From Paracoccus sp. (in: a-proteobacteria) (GTDB lineage Bacteria; Pseudomonadota; Alphaproteobacteria; Rhodobacterales; Rhodobacteraceae): a DNA stretch of 5,467 nt. Positions 1-5,467 of the stretch are shown one piece after another. Below the pieces are notes generated by a model that saw only the letters and a program-made list of their open reading frames with translations, did no database searches and was not told the origin of the DNA. The stretch spans positions 1 to 5,467 of the forward strand of contig JAPSIP010000128.1 in assembly GCA_031178645.1 (NCBI GenBank), given 5' to 3'. The stretch's first letter is position 1; each line of letters starts with the position of its first letter. The position numbers were made by a program, and so were the translations under genes.

Positions 1-729
1 CTTGACGGTGCATTCAAAGACCGCGTCCTTGCCCGCCAGGTGCGGGGCGCCGTATTCGTCGGGGAACTTGACGTTGACCGTCACGGCCTCATCAGCCTTG
101 GCGCCGATCAACTGGTCCTCGAAGCCAGGGATGAAGCTGTTGGAGCCCAGCACCAGCGGATAATCCTCGCCCGCGCCGCCCTCGAAGGCCTCGCCATCGA
201 CGAAGCCCTTGAAGTCGATGATCACCTGGTCGCCTTCCTTGGCCTTGCTGCCCTTCTTGCGATCCTCGAAGGACTGCGCCGATTTCGCCAGGTTCTCCAG
301 CGCCTCGTTGATCGCGGCATCTTCTGCCGGGACGGTCAGCTTTTCCAGGGTCAGGCTGGACAGGTCCACCTCGGGGATGGGGGGCAGCGCCTCGTAGGAG
401 ACGTTCACGACCACGTCGTCGCCTTCCTTCCAGGTCTCGCCGTTCTGCATTTCCACCTTGGGCTGGGTCGCGGGACGGTCGCCCGAGGTGTCCAGATGCG
501 ATTTCAGCGCGCCGTCGATGGCTTCCTGCATGGCATCGCCCATGATCCGCTGGCCGAACTGCTTCTTCAGCATGGCCATGGGCACCTTGCCCTTGCGAAA
601 GCCCTTCATCTCGACTTCGGGCTGGGCTTCCTTCAGCTTCGCATCGACCGTCGCGGCCAGATCGGCAGCGGGCAGCGTGAACTGGTAGCCGCGCTTCAGA
701 CCCTCGTTCTGGGTTTCCTTGACCTGCAT
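1..729 (-). CDS. tig: Trigger factor, N-terminal 243 codons (3' end beyond window)
   Basis: Trigger factor is the ribosome-bound chaperone that meets nascent chains at the exit tunnel. It also carries an FKBP-type peptidyl-prolyl isomerase domain. The reading frame is open from the ATG at 729 to the window edge. Residues 1 to about 115 are the ribosome-binding domain, with the signature loop GFRKGKVP at residues 43-50 that docks on ribosomal protein L23. Residues from about 165 ([20 protein letters not shown]) to 243 are the FKBP domain, including [13 protein letters not shown]. The C-terminal chaperone arms lie outside; the family is usually about 430-450 residues. Two ATGs stand in tandem (732 and 729). 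The second is preferred because a GAGGA at 735-739 lies five bases before it but only two before the first. No stop or frameshift interrupts the 243 codons, unlike the genes to its right. Identification is firm. Confidence 0.96.
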   Translation of the reverse strand, partial: MQVKETQNEGLKRGYQFTLPAADLAATVDAKLKEAQPEVEMKGFRKGKVPMAMLKKQFGQRIMGDAMQEAIDGALKSHLDTSGDRPATQPKVEMQNGETWKEGDDVVVNVSYEALPPIPEVDLSSLTLEKLTVPAEDAAINEALENLAKSAQSFEDRKKGSKAKEGDQVIIDFKGFVDGEAFEGGAGEDYPLVLGSNSFIPGFEDQLIGAKADEAVTVNVKFPDEYGAPHLAGKDAVFECTVK

Positions 730-734
730 CATCG

Positions 735-739
735 TCCTC
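735..739 (-). promoter_or_regulatory. Ribosome binding site of tig
   Basis: GAGGA on the minus strand lies five bases before the ATG at 729. It decides between the two tandem ATGs, because the ATG at 732 would be only two bases away. Confidence 0.6.
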
Positions 740-789
740 GTGTGCCATAAGGGGCCGCCACAGCGGGGGCGACCTGAAAAATTCCCGTC

Positions 790-818
790 CTTCTAGTCGC
801 GGGGGCAGGTCTCTGCAA
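790..818 (-). promoter_or_regulatory. Possible sigma-70 type promoter for tig
   Basis: On the minus strand TTGCAG (818-813) is followed after 17 bases by TAGAAG (795-790). The first matches the -35 consensus TTGACA at four of six positions, and the second matches TATAAT at four of six. Spacing is ideal, and transcription would begin near 783, about 54 bases before the tig start. Such matches arise by chance and alphaproteobacterial -10 boxes are loose, so this is a suggestion only. I saw no comparable promoter facing the plus-strand gene at 878. Confidence 0.3.
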
Positions 819-877
819 GCGGAACCCGCGCGGCGGACAGCGCGTTTTCCGCCGTCCCGCTATGCGAAAGGCCCGCC

Positions 878-1327
878 ATGACCCGTTTCAGCGTCATCAT
901 CGCCACCGGCCTTCTGGCCGCCGGCACGGGCTGGGGCCAGACCGCCACATCCCCCGACATGGCCCAGCCCCGTGCCGCGACCGCAGCCGCCGCAGCGCAG
1001 GACGCCGCCCGCAACCAGGCACCCGGCGCGCAAGTCCAGGGATCACAGTCGGCCGCCACGCAAGAGGCAGGTCAGTCCGGCGAAGGCGACTGCCCGGCCC
1101 CGGACACCGTGACCGAACCGGCCACGACGCCGCAGCCGGGAAGCGACAGCACCGAGGCCAACAACGCCGGCAGCAGCGGTTGGAGCGGGGGCTTGCGCGG
1201 ATCCCACCTAGGCACGAACACCCAAGGCGCGGTGAATGCCTCTCCGACCTGGCAGCCGCCCACGGCGCGGGGTCTGGACCTGACGGGCCGGGCCGAGCCG
1301 GTTGCGGCCACAGTTCCTGACTGCTGA
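878..1327 (+). CDS. Small secreted protein of unknown function (149 aa)
   Basis: I do not recognise this gene. The start is ATG 878, with GAAAGG at 866-871 six bases upstream. The N-terminus looks like a Sec signal peptide: MTRF, then the hydrophobic stretch SVIIATGLLAAGTGWG, with cleavage plausible around residues 20-23. The mature part is low-complexity and hydrophilic. An Ala/Gln-rich stretch (about residues 24-65) is followed by an acidic Pro/Thr/Ser region, then a Gly/Ser/Trp segment (SSGWSGGLRGSH, residues 99-110), and then TWQPPTARGLDLTGR (residues 124-138). The last two pieces read like conserved motifs, whereas the middle looks like a spacer. There are two cysteines, residue 72 and the C-terminal residue 149. 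It is transcribed divergently from tig. Its stop codon directly abuts the stop of the converging gene at 1328. The frame is intact and has a real start and signal peptide, so it is probably a functional periplasmic or secreted protein. Confidence 0.75.
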   Translation: MTRFSVIIATGLLAAGTGWGQTATSPDMAQPRAATAAAAAQDAARNQAPGAQVQGSQSAATQEAGQSGEGDCPAPDTVTEPATTPQPGSDSTEANNAGSSGWSGGLRGSHLGTNTQGAVNASPTWQPPTARGLDLTGRAEPVAATVPDC

Positions 1328-1330
1328 TCA
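1325..1330. other. Convergent genes with abutting stop codons (TGATCA)
   Basis: The plus-strand secreted-protein gene ends with TGA at 1325-1327. The minus-strand remnant ends with TGA read from 1330 to 1328. The two stops form the palindrome TGATCA with no base between them. There is no room for an intergenic terminator and I see no hairpin plus T-run around it, so transcripts from each side would run into the other gene. Confidence 0.85.
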
Positions 1331-1700
1331 GTTGAGGATTGGCGGCTGCGGTTCGGCGTCGTCCAGCCGCAGTCGCAACCCGTCGCGGTTCAGGAACTCT
1401 CCGTCCCGGATCAGCGTGCGGTCGCCGTTCATCGCGCGGACAAGCTGGTCCAGCCGGCCGCGGGCGATGTCGTCCTCGGCCAGACCCTCGCGCCCCGCGC
1501 GGAACAGGACGACCGCGTCCCATGCCACGCCCGATCCGTCCAGCTAGCTTGCCATGTCAGCCCAGCGGATCTTGTCCCCGATCATATGCAGATAGGCCGA
1601 CCGAAGCAGATCGATGCGCCCGCCGTCTATGCCCAGCAGCACGATCAGCATCGTGAAACCGTCGGTTTCCGACCGAGGGCAGGGCGCGAAACCCCGCCAT
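1328..1700 (-). pseudogene. Broken small gene after fdhE (unknown function)
   Basis: The ATG at 1700 overlaps the fdhE stop in the sequence TGATG, typical of translational coupling, so this was probably the last gene of the operon. As read it begins MAGFRALPS and then loses the frame. The frame one base over continues convincingly as SETDGFTMLIVLLGIDGGRI through IGDKIRWADMAS. One surplus base therefore lies somewhere in about 1663-1697. An in-frame TAG at 1544-1546 (probably a former CAG: MAS-Q-LDGSG) interrupts it again. The remainder, GVAWDAVVLFRAGREG to the C-terminus, is open to the TGA at 1328. Repaired, it would be a soluble protein of about 123 residues with no cysteine motif or membrane segment. 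A GTG at 1528 could start a 66-residue product, but no good ribosome binding site supports it. I do not recognise the family; its position suggests a formate dehydrogenase accessory role, which is inference only. Confidence 0.6.
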
Positions 1701-2473
1701 CAGTATCCCGCGATGAACGGATTGAAGCCGCCGCGCCGGAAGTCGGTGTCCTTCACCAGCATGTCGGGGCCCAAGCTGGACACGTCGTCGGCAATAGGAT
1801 CCAGGCTGGCGTTCTTGACCTGATACAGGATCTTGACCCAGCCGTTGCAGTCGCCGCAGACCTCGGCCTTGACGGTCGCCTTCCGTCTCGGCGCTGCGAT
1901 AGCTGATCGCCGCGTTCGATCCGCAGCAGAGGCAGACCACCCGCACCTCGTTCCACTGCTTCGCGCAGCAGCCGCAGGTGGCGTATTGGGTGCTTTCGAA
2001 GCCCGCTTGGCCCATGACGGACGACGTGGCGGGCTTGCCGCCGCAGGTGGGGCAGGTGCCGGTCCTGATCTTGACCAGCTTCGATGCATCCAGCGTTGCC
2101 GCCAGCCGCGCGAGATGCAGTTGCACCGCCGCGCCGACGAACAGATGCGGGGCCGCGCTGTCTTCGGAGATGCGGTCGGACAGGATGTTTTCCAGCAGCC
2201 AATGCCGGTCGGCAATGCCGGAAGCGGTCACAGCCGACAGCGCTAGGCGGGCGGGTTCCGGCATCTCCAGCGCCGCGGCCTCGGCTAGGAAGCGGTCAAG
2301 CGTCGCGTGCATCCCTTCATCCATGGCAAGCGCCGCGCGGTCGATGGGGGCATCTGGCTGGCGCGGGCCAGTTCAACCCGGTCCGACGGAACCGGCGTGA
2401 CAGCGGGCAGTTCGCGTGCCAGCCGCGCCTGCAACGTCGTCAGGTCGGCCAGGAATCGCATATAGGGGGCAAG
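1700..2473 (-). pseudogene. fdhE: Formate dehydrogenase accessory protein FdhE, 5'-truncated and frameshifted
   Basis: FdhE is a cytoplasmic maturation factor for membrane-bound formate dehydrogenase; it binds iron through cysteine pairs. The homology starts abruptly at LAPYMRFLADL (from 2473), which aligns with GDYLRFAAL of E. coli FdhE, so roughly the first 50 residues are missing along with any start codon. The frame is lost in the five-base run at 2346-2350 (one base short; MP then PIDRAALAMDEGM). It resumes through SDRISEDSAAPHLFVGAAVQ and is lost again at about 1880, where one base is surplus. It then continues as ATVKAEVCGDCNGWVKILYQ to RRGGFNPFIAGY and stops at 1700. All four CXXC pairs survive (CPTC, CGCC, CLCC, CGDC). 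Leucine codons CTA at two places are unusual for this GC-rich DNA. Identification as an FdhE remnant is firm; that it is dead rather than mis-sequenced is likely. Confidence 0.88.
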
Positions 2474-2484
2474 GTTACCCCCAG
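2464..2484. other. Deletion junction between fdh-gamma and fdhE
   Basis: The gamma frame ends at TAA (2477-2475) straight after VTGGWG. Related gamma subunits continue about 25 residues further with a basic, His- and Trp-rich tail. The FdhE frame begins at 2473 with LAPYMRFL, about 50 residues into the family. Both neighbours therefore lose their adjoining ends at one point, best explained by a single deletion of perhaps 200-300 bases. The junction itself is an inverted repeat, GGGGG-CAAGGTTA-CCCCC (2465-2482). The deletion size is estimated from family lengths, not measured. Confidence 0.6.
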
Positions 2485-3095
2485 CCGCCGGTGACGGTAC
2501 CCCGTGTCATCGCCCGCAGCGTGCCGCGCGTCCAGAAGGCCGCATAGACGTGCAGGATGAAGACTAGGATGATCGCCACCGCCGCAAGCGCATGGATCAG
2601 GACGGCCCAGCGGCGCGTGGGGATGGACACTAGGCCGCCGAAGAACTGTTCCCAGATCATGATGCCCGACACGATCAGCACCACGATTAGCAGCGTCAGA
2701 CCCCAGAAGATGAACTTCTGGCCAGCATTGTACTTGCCAAGCTCGGGCAGGTTTTCCTCGTTGCCCTTCACGACGTCGCCGATCTGGGAAAGCCATTTCC
2801 TGTCGTCCGGCGTGGGCAGGTTCAGCCGCTACAGCTGGATGAACATGACCATGAAGCTGACGAACAGCACCACGCCGATGACCGGATGCAGCCACCGCAC
2901 CGTCTGCCCGCCGCCGAACAGGCCGGTCAGGAAATACAGCGACGGGTGGAAGAAGGCAAAGCCGGACAGCAGCAGGATCAGCGAGATCGCGGTGATCCAG
3001 TGATTTGCCCGGATGAAGGCCCGGTAACGGCTGACCGTGACCGGGCGGGTCGATTCGATCCGGTCGCCCGGTTCGGAATAGACGGGTCGCGACAA
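2475..3095 (-). pseudogene. fdoI: Formate dehydrogenase gamma subunit (cytochrome b556), amber-interrupted and C-terminally truncated
   Basis: The gamma subunit is the four-helix membrane cytochrome b that passes electrons from the beta iron-sulfur clusters to quinone. The frame opens with TTG at 3095, directly after a TGA in the same frame that would also have ended beta; a G-rich stretch lies just upstream. The sequence follows E. coli FdnI throughout: [20 protein letters not shown], then TVRWLHPVIGVVLFVSFMVM, GNEENLPELGKYNAGQKFIF, VLIHALAAVAIILVFILHVY and FWTRGTLRAMTRGTV. The haem-ligand histidines are retained at residues 32, 70, 168 and 182. Codon 89 is TAG (2829-2831), in frame between MFIQL and RLNLPTP, where tryptophan is expected (TGG to TAG). 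This would cut the protein after two helices. The C-terminal tail after residue 206 is missing at the junction with fdhE. Three CTA leucine codons are atypical. Confidence 0.88.
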
Positions 3096-4079
3096 TCAGA
3101 CAGCCCCCTGTCGTCCGAGCCGCCGGAACTGACCAGCTTCTCGGCCTCCTTCTCCTCGTGCTCATCGACCTTGTTGGCGCGGGCGAAGATGCCGTGGATC
3201 GCGGCACCCCCGGCGGCGACGCCCATGACGGCCAGGCCAGCGGTCTTGGTCACGCCTTTCCATCCTTCGACCACGGGCGAGATTCGCGGATCGTCCGGCA
3301 GCTTTTCATAGATCGACGGCTTGTCCGCATGATGCAGCACATAGAAGACATGCGTCCCGCCGACCCCCGCCGGATCATAGATCCCGGCGTTCTCATAGCC
3401 GCGCGACTTCAGATCCTCGACCCGTTCGTTGGCATGGGCGATCATGTCGTCCTTGGTGCCAAAGACGATGGCTTCGGTCGGGCAGGCCTTAGCGCAAGCC
3501 GGACCGTGGTCTACGGCCACCCGATCGGAACAGAGCGTGCATTTATAGCTCTTGTGATCGACCTTGCTGATGCACGGGATGTCGAAGGGGCAGCCGGTCA
3601 CGCAATAGCCGCAACCGATGCAGTTTTCGTGGATGAAATCGACGATGCCGTTGGAATACTGCACGATGGCGCCGGGCGCCGGGCAGGCCTTGAGGCAGCC
3701 CGGATCCTCGCAATTCATGCAGCCCGTCCTTGCGGATCAGCCATTCCAGATTGTCGGTTTCCGGGTTCACCCATTCCGTGAAACGCATCAGGGTGAACAT
3801 GTTCGGCGTCAGGTCGTGGGGGTTTTCATAGACCCCCACGTTAGTCTCGACCTCGGGCTTAGTGTCGTTCCACTCGATGCAGGCGGACTGGCAAGCCTTG
3901 CAGCCGATGCATTTGCTGACGTCGATCAGCTTGGCGACCTTGGTCAGTTGCCGGCCCGGCTGCGGAACGTCCAGCGTGGCCTAGATGCGGACCACGTCGG
4001 ACGGCAGCAGGTTGGACGCCATGGGCTGAACCGGAGGGTTCGAGGCCGCGGTCTTGGGTTGGGGCGCGGTTTCGCTCAT
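3096..4079 (-). pseudogene. fdxH: Formate dehydrogenase beta subunit (4 x [4Fe-4S]), amber and frameshifts
   Basis: The beta subunit carries four [4Fe-4S] clusters from the alpha active site to gamma, anchored by one C-terminal helix. It starts at ATG 4079, overlapping the repaired alpha stop (ATGA) and with GAGGAG eight bases upstream. Codon 33 is TAG (3981-3983), in VRI-stop-ATLDVPQPG, probably a former CAG. Ferredoxin motifs follow: CIGCKACQSAC (residues 57-67), [29 protein letters not shown] and CAKACP. A surplus base in CCC at 3723-3725 breaks the frame between LIRKDG and CMNCEDP. The C-terminal helix is [20 protein letters not shown], followed by the acidic tail [12 protein letters not shown] second shift in the C5 run at 3104-3108 (one base short) would restore a stop at 3096-3098; otherwise the frame runs on into gamma as non-homologous residues. 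PCISK, where E. coli has PRLNK, looks like an Arg to Cys change. All cluster cysteines persist. Confidence 0.9.
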
Positions 4080-4087
4080 GCCACCGG

Positions 4088-4093
4088 CTCCTC
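4088..4093 (-). promoter_or_regulatory. Ribosome binding site of the fdh-beta remnant
   Basis: GAGGAG on the minus strand sits eight bases before the ATG at 4079. It lies within the last codons of alpha, consistent with coupled translation before the locus decayed, and it fixes the beta start. Confidence 0.65.
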
Positions 4094-4903
4094 GGCTGAT
4101 GGTTCAAGATGACCATCAAGCCCTTGAATTCAAGCGGTTCCACGTTGGCGTCGCCGACTTGGGGCGTCAGGCTGTTCGGCCCGAAGCCCTTCCTGGCGGC
4201 ACCAACGAAGCCCCAGTGCAGCGGAATGCCGATCACATGGACGGTCTTGCCGTCCACCTGCATCGGCCGCAGCCGCTTGGTCACCACGGCTTTCGCCCAG
4301 ACCTCGCCCCGCTTGGACCAGACGCGGACGCGGCCGCCCCGTTCGATGCCCCGTTCGGCCGCCAGTTCCTCGCTGATTTCCACGAAGAACTCGGGCTGCA
4401 GCGCGGCGTTCACCGGGTTGTGCTTGGTCCGATAGTGGAAATGCTCGGTCAGGCGATAGGATGTCGCCACGAACGGGAATTCGGGAGCCCCGATCTCGGC
4501 GAACCGGTCGGCGGTGCTTTCGAAGACCCTCGCCACCGGATTGCCCCGCATCTTGGGATTGAACACGTTGGCGATGGGGGCCTCGAACGGCTCCATATGG
4601 GCGGCGAAGGGACCGTCCCGCATCATGCCCCGGCTGAACAGGCGCGAGATGCCTTCCGGGTTCATGATGAAGGGACGGACCTCGCCCGGCCTGGCTGTGA
4701 CGGGCATGTCGGGCACGTCATAGCCTTCTCACTTCTCTCCAGTCCACTCGATGATCTTGCGCGACCGATCCCAGGGCTTGCCCTGCGGATCGCAGCAGGC
4801 CGCGTTATACAGGATCCGGCGGTTCGCAGGCCACGAGAACGCCCAGTTCAGGAAGGCGCCGGTGTCGTCGGGGTCGGTATTGTCCCGCCGCGCCATCATG
4901 TTT

Positions 4904-4944
4904 CCGGCCTCGGTCCAGCTGCCGGCCTCGGTCCAGCTGCCGGC
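4904..4944. repeat. 18-bp tandem direct repeat within fdh-alpha
   Basis: The unit CCGGCCTCGGTCCAGCTG (plus strand) occurs at 4904-4921 and again, identically, at 4922-4939, followed by a five-base partial copy. On the coding strand it doubles GSWTEA, giving AGSWTEAGSWTEAG where relatives, as I recall them, have one copy. The length is a multiple of three, so it does not shift the frame. Slippage duplication is the simplest explanation. Confidence 0.9.
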
Positions 4945-5063
4945 ATAGATCCAGCAGCCGCCCATGCGCCGTCCTGCCGTCCGAAGCGGCGGCCCTTCCT
5001 GGCGCCACGTCCAAGGCCAACCCGTGTCGTATTGAAGCGCCAAGGAAAAGCCTGTCCCGACGT

Positions 5064-5467
5064 CTAGCGCGGAACAAGCCTTTCAAGTTCAGGCAGTAAA
5101 ACCACGCTTTCCTGTTCGTTCGGATCCGTGCGTGCGATCACCGCCACCACGGGATCAGGACCGGGGTTGAACGGCAGGTGCGGCTCTCCCGCAGGGATAT
5201 AGACCATGTCGCCCGCGCTTGCGCGCATGTGATGTTGCAGCCGGTCGCCGTACCACATCTCGGACACCCCGCTCAGGACATAGATCGCGGTCTCGTGGCC
5301 GCTGTGCAGATGCGCCTTGGCGCGTCCGCCGGCCGGAATCGTCAGAAGGTGCAGGCAGATTCCCGTCGTGCCGACGCTTTCGGCCGAAAGCCCTTCGAGA
5401 TAGCGGAAGCCCTGCCTGCCGTCGTAGGTCCCGCCCGGCCTGACCAGCCGGCACCGCCCCTCGTCAC
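5064..5467 (-). CDS. Cupin-domain protein, C-terminal 133 codons (5' end beyond window)
   Basis: The open frame enters from the right edge and ends at TAG 5064-5066. It holds a full single cupin fold. Motif 1 is GGRAKAHLHSGHE (metal-ligand candidates His52, His54 and Glu58, counted from the first visible residue), followed by TAIYVLSG. Motif 2 is GDMVYIPAGEPHLPFN (His96), a complete match to the cupin consensus. The protein is therefore probably a small metal-binding beta-barrel; substrate and reaction cannot be told from sequence, as cupins include isomerases, dioxygenases and sugar- or ligand-binding proteins. The tail TDPNEQESVVLLPELE follows the barrel. No lesions are seen, and the start codon is outside. 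It is on the same strand as the fdh remnants, but they begin within about 20 bases of its stop because their upstream part has been lost, so the adjacency is probably secondary rather than an original operon. Confidence 0.88.
   Translation of the reverse strand, partial: DEGRCRLVRPGGTYDGRQGFRYLEGLSAESVGTTGICLHLLTIPAGGRAKAHLHSGHETAIYVLSGVSEMWYGDRLQHHMRASAGDMVYIPAGEPHLPFNPGPDPVVAVIARTDPNEQESVVLLPELERLVPR

Larger units (their letters stand above)
4076..5063 (-). pseudogene. fdnG: Formate dehydrogenase alpha subunit, C-terminal remnant only
   Basis: This is the last third of the large FDH-N/O type catalytic subunit (usually about 960-1,015 residues). It covers RRDNTDPDDTGAFLNWAFSW, NRRILYN, PFIMNPEGISRLF, ATSYRLTEHFHY and the molybdopterin-dinucleotide-binding domain (AALQPEFFVEISEELA to VIGIPLHWGFVGAARKGFG, then LTPQVGDAN). 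The N-terminal two thirds, with the signal peptide, [4Fe-4S] site and active-site Sec/Cys, are absent: the fragment begins within about 20 bases of the cupin stop. An in-frame TGA (4729-4731) replaces the tryptophan expected in GEKWxGxDVPD. A missing base near 4108 breaks the last codons; repaired, they read VILEPSAEEPVA and stop within the beta start (4076-4078). The stretch 4965-5005 also reads as if shifted twice (DGRTAHG in another frame), less certainly. HYRTKH, where E. coli has HYWTKH, is a probable missense. An 18-base tandem duplication adds six residues. Confidence 0.88.

Noticed and set aside
92..748. Long minus-strand frame overlapping tig, and plus-strand frames at 40-750
   Set aside because: Out-of-frame Arg/Gly/His-rich readings of the trigger factor gene, common in high-GC DNA.
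819..852. GCGGAA ... TTCCGC inverted repeat upstream of the secreted-protein gene
   Set aside because: Six-base arms with a 22-base loop in GC-rich DNA are expected by chance; no T-run and no match to a known operator.
3158..3781. 207-codon plus-strand frame opposite fdh-beta
   Set aside because: Shadow of the ferredoxin-domain gene; no recognisable motif or ribosome binding site.
1880..4110. Programmed frameshifting in beta and fdhE
   Set aside because: Several shifts in both directions across five genes, without a consistent slippery heptamer or downstream structure. Loss of function or sequence error explains them better.
1544..4731. In-frame TAG/TGA codons as recoding (stop reassignment or selenocysteine)
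   Set aside because: Stops fall where tryptophan or glutamine is expected, not at the active-site Sec of alpha, which is outside the fragment. The same genes also carry frameshifts and deletions that recoding cannot repair.
4904..4944. CRISPR-like or regulatory tandem repeat
   Set aside because: Only two full copies with no spacers, lying inside coding sequence; a simple duplication.
4054..5067. 337-codon plus-strand frame opposite fdh-alpha
   Set aside because: The opposite strand encodes clearly recognisable alpha subunit sequence; this frame is Pro/Arg/His-rich, lacks family motifs and arises from GC-rich codon structure.

Overview
The window is high-GC alphaproteobacterial chromosome. 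Protein style (trigger factor, an FDH-N/O type formate dehydrogenase with FdhE, a cupin) suggests Rhodobacterales, probably a Paracoccus-like organism. That placement is by eye and is an inference.

Layout, left to right. (1) 1-729, minus strand: first 243 codons of trigger factor (tig), intact to the window edge. (2) 730-877: divergent intergenic region with a possible tig promoter. (3) 878-1327, plus strand: an intact small secreted protein of unknown function. (4) 1328-5063, minus strand: the remains of a respiratory formate dehydrogenase operon, in order fdh-alpha, fdh-beta, fdh-gamma, fdhE and a small unknown gene. (5) 5064-5467, minus strand: an intact cupin-domain gene running off the right edge.

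The notable content is region 4. Every gene in it is broken. Alpha has lost its 5' part, probably two thirds of the gene; it also has an in-frame TGA and a frameshift. Beta has an early amber and two frameshifts. Gamma has an amber and has lost its C-terminal tail. FdhE has lost its N-terminus, apparently in the same deletion, and has two frameshifts. The small last gene has an amber and a frameshift. Yet nearly all cofactor ligands are still present: the beta 4Fe-4S cysteines, four gamma haem histidines and four FdhE CXXC pairs. The neighbouring genes (tig, secreted ORF, cupin) show no lesions. This looks like a recently inactivated formate-oxidising respiratory complex. A poor-quality assembly is the main alternative and cannot be excluded from sequence alone.

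The complex would have oxidised periplasmic formate at the molybdenum/tungsten alpha subunit, passed electrons through the beta iron-sulfur clusters to the gamma b-type haems and the quinone pool, with FdhE as a maturation factor. None of this is likely to work here. I found no new defence, mobile or regulatory system in the window.
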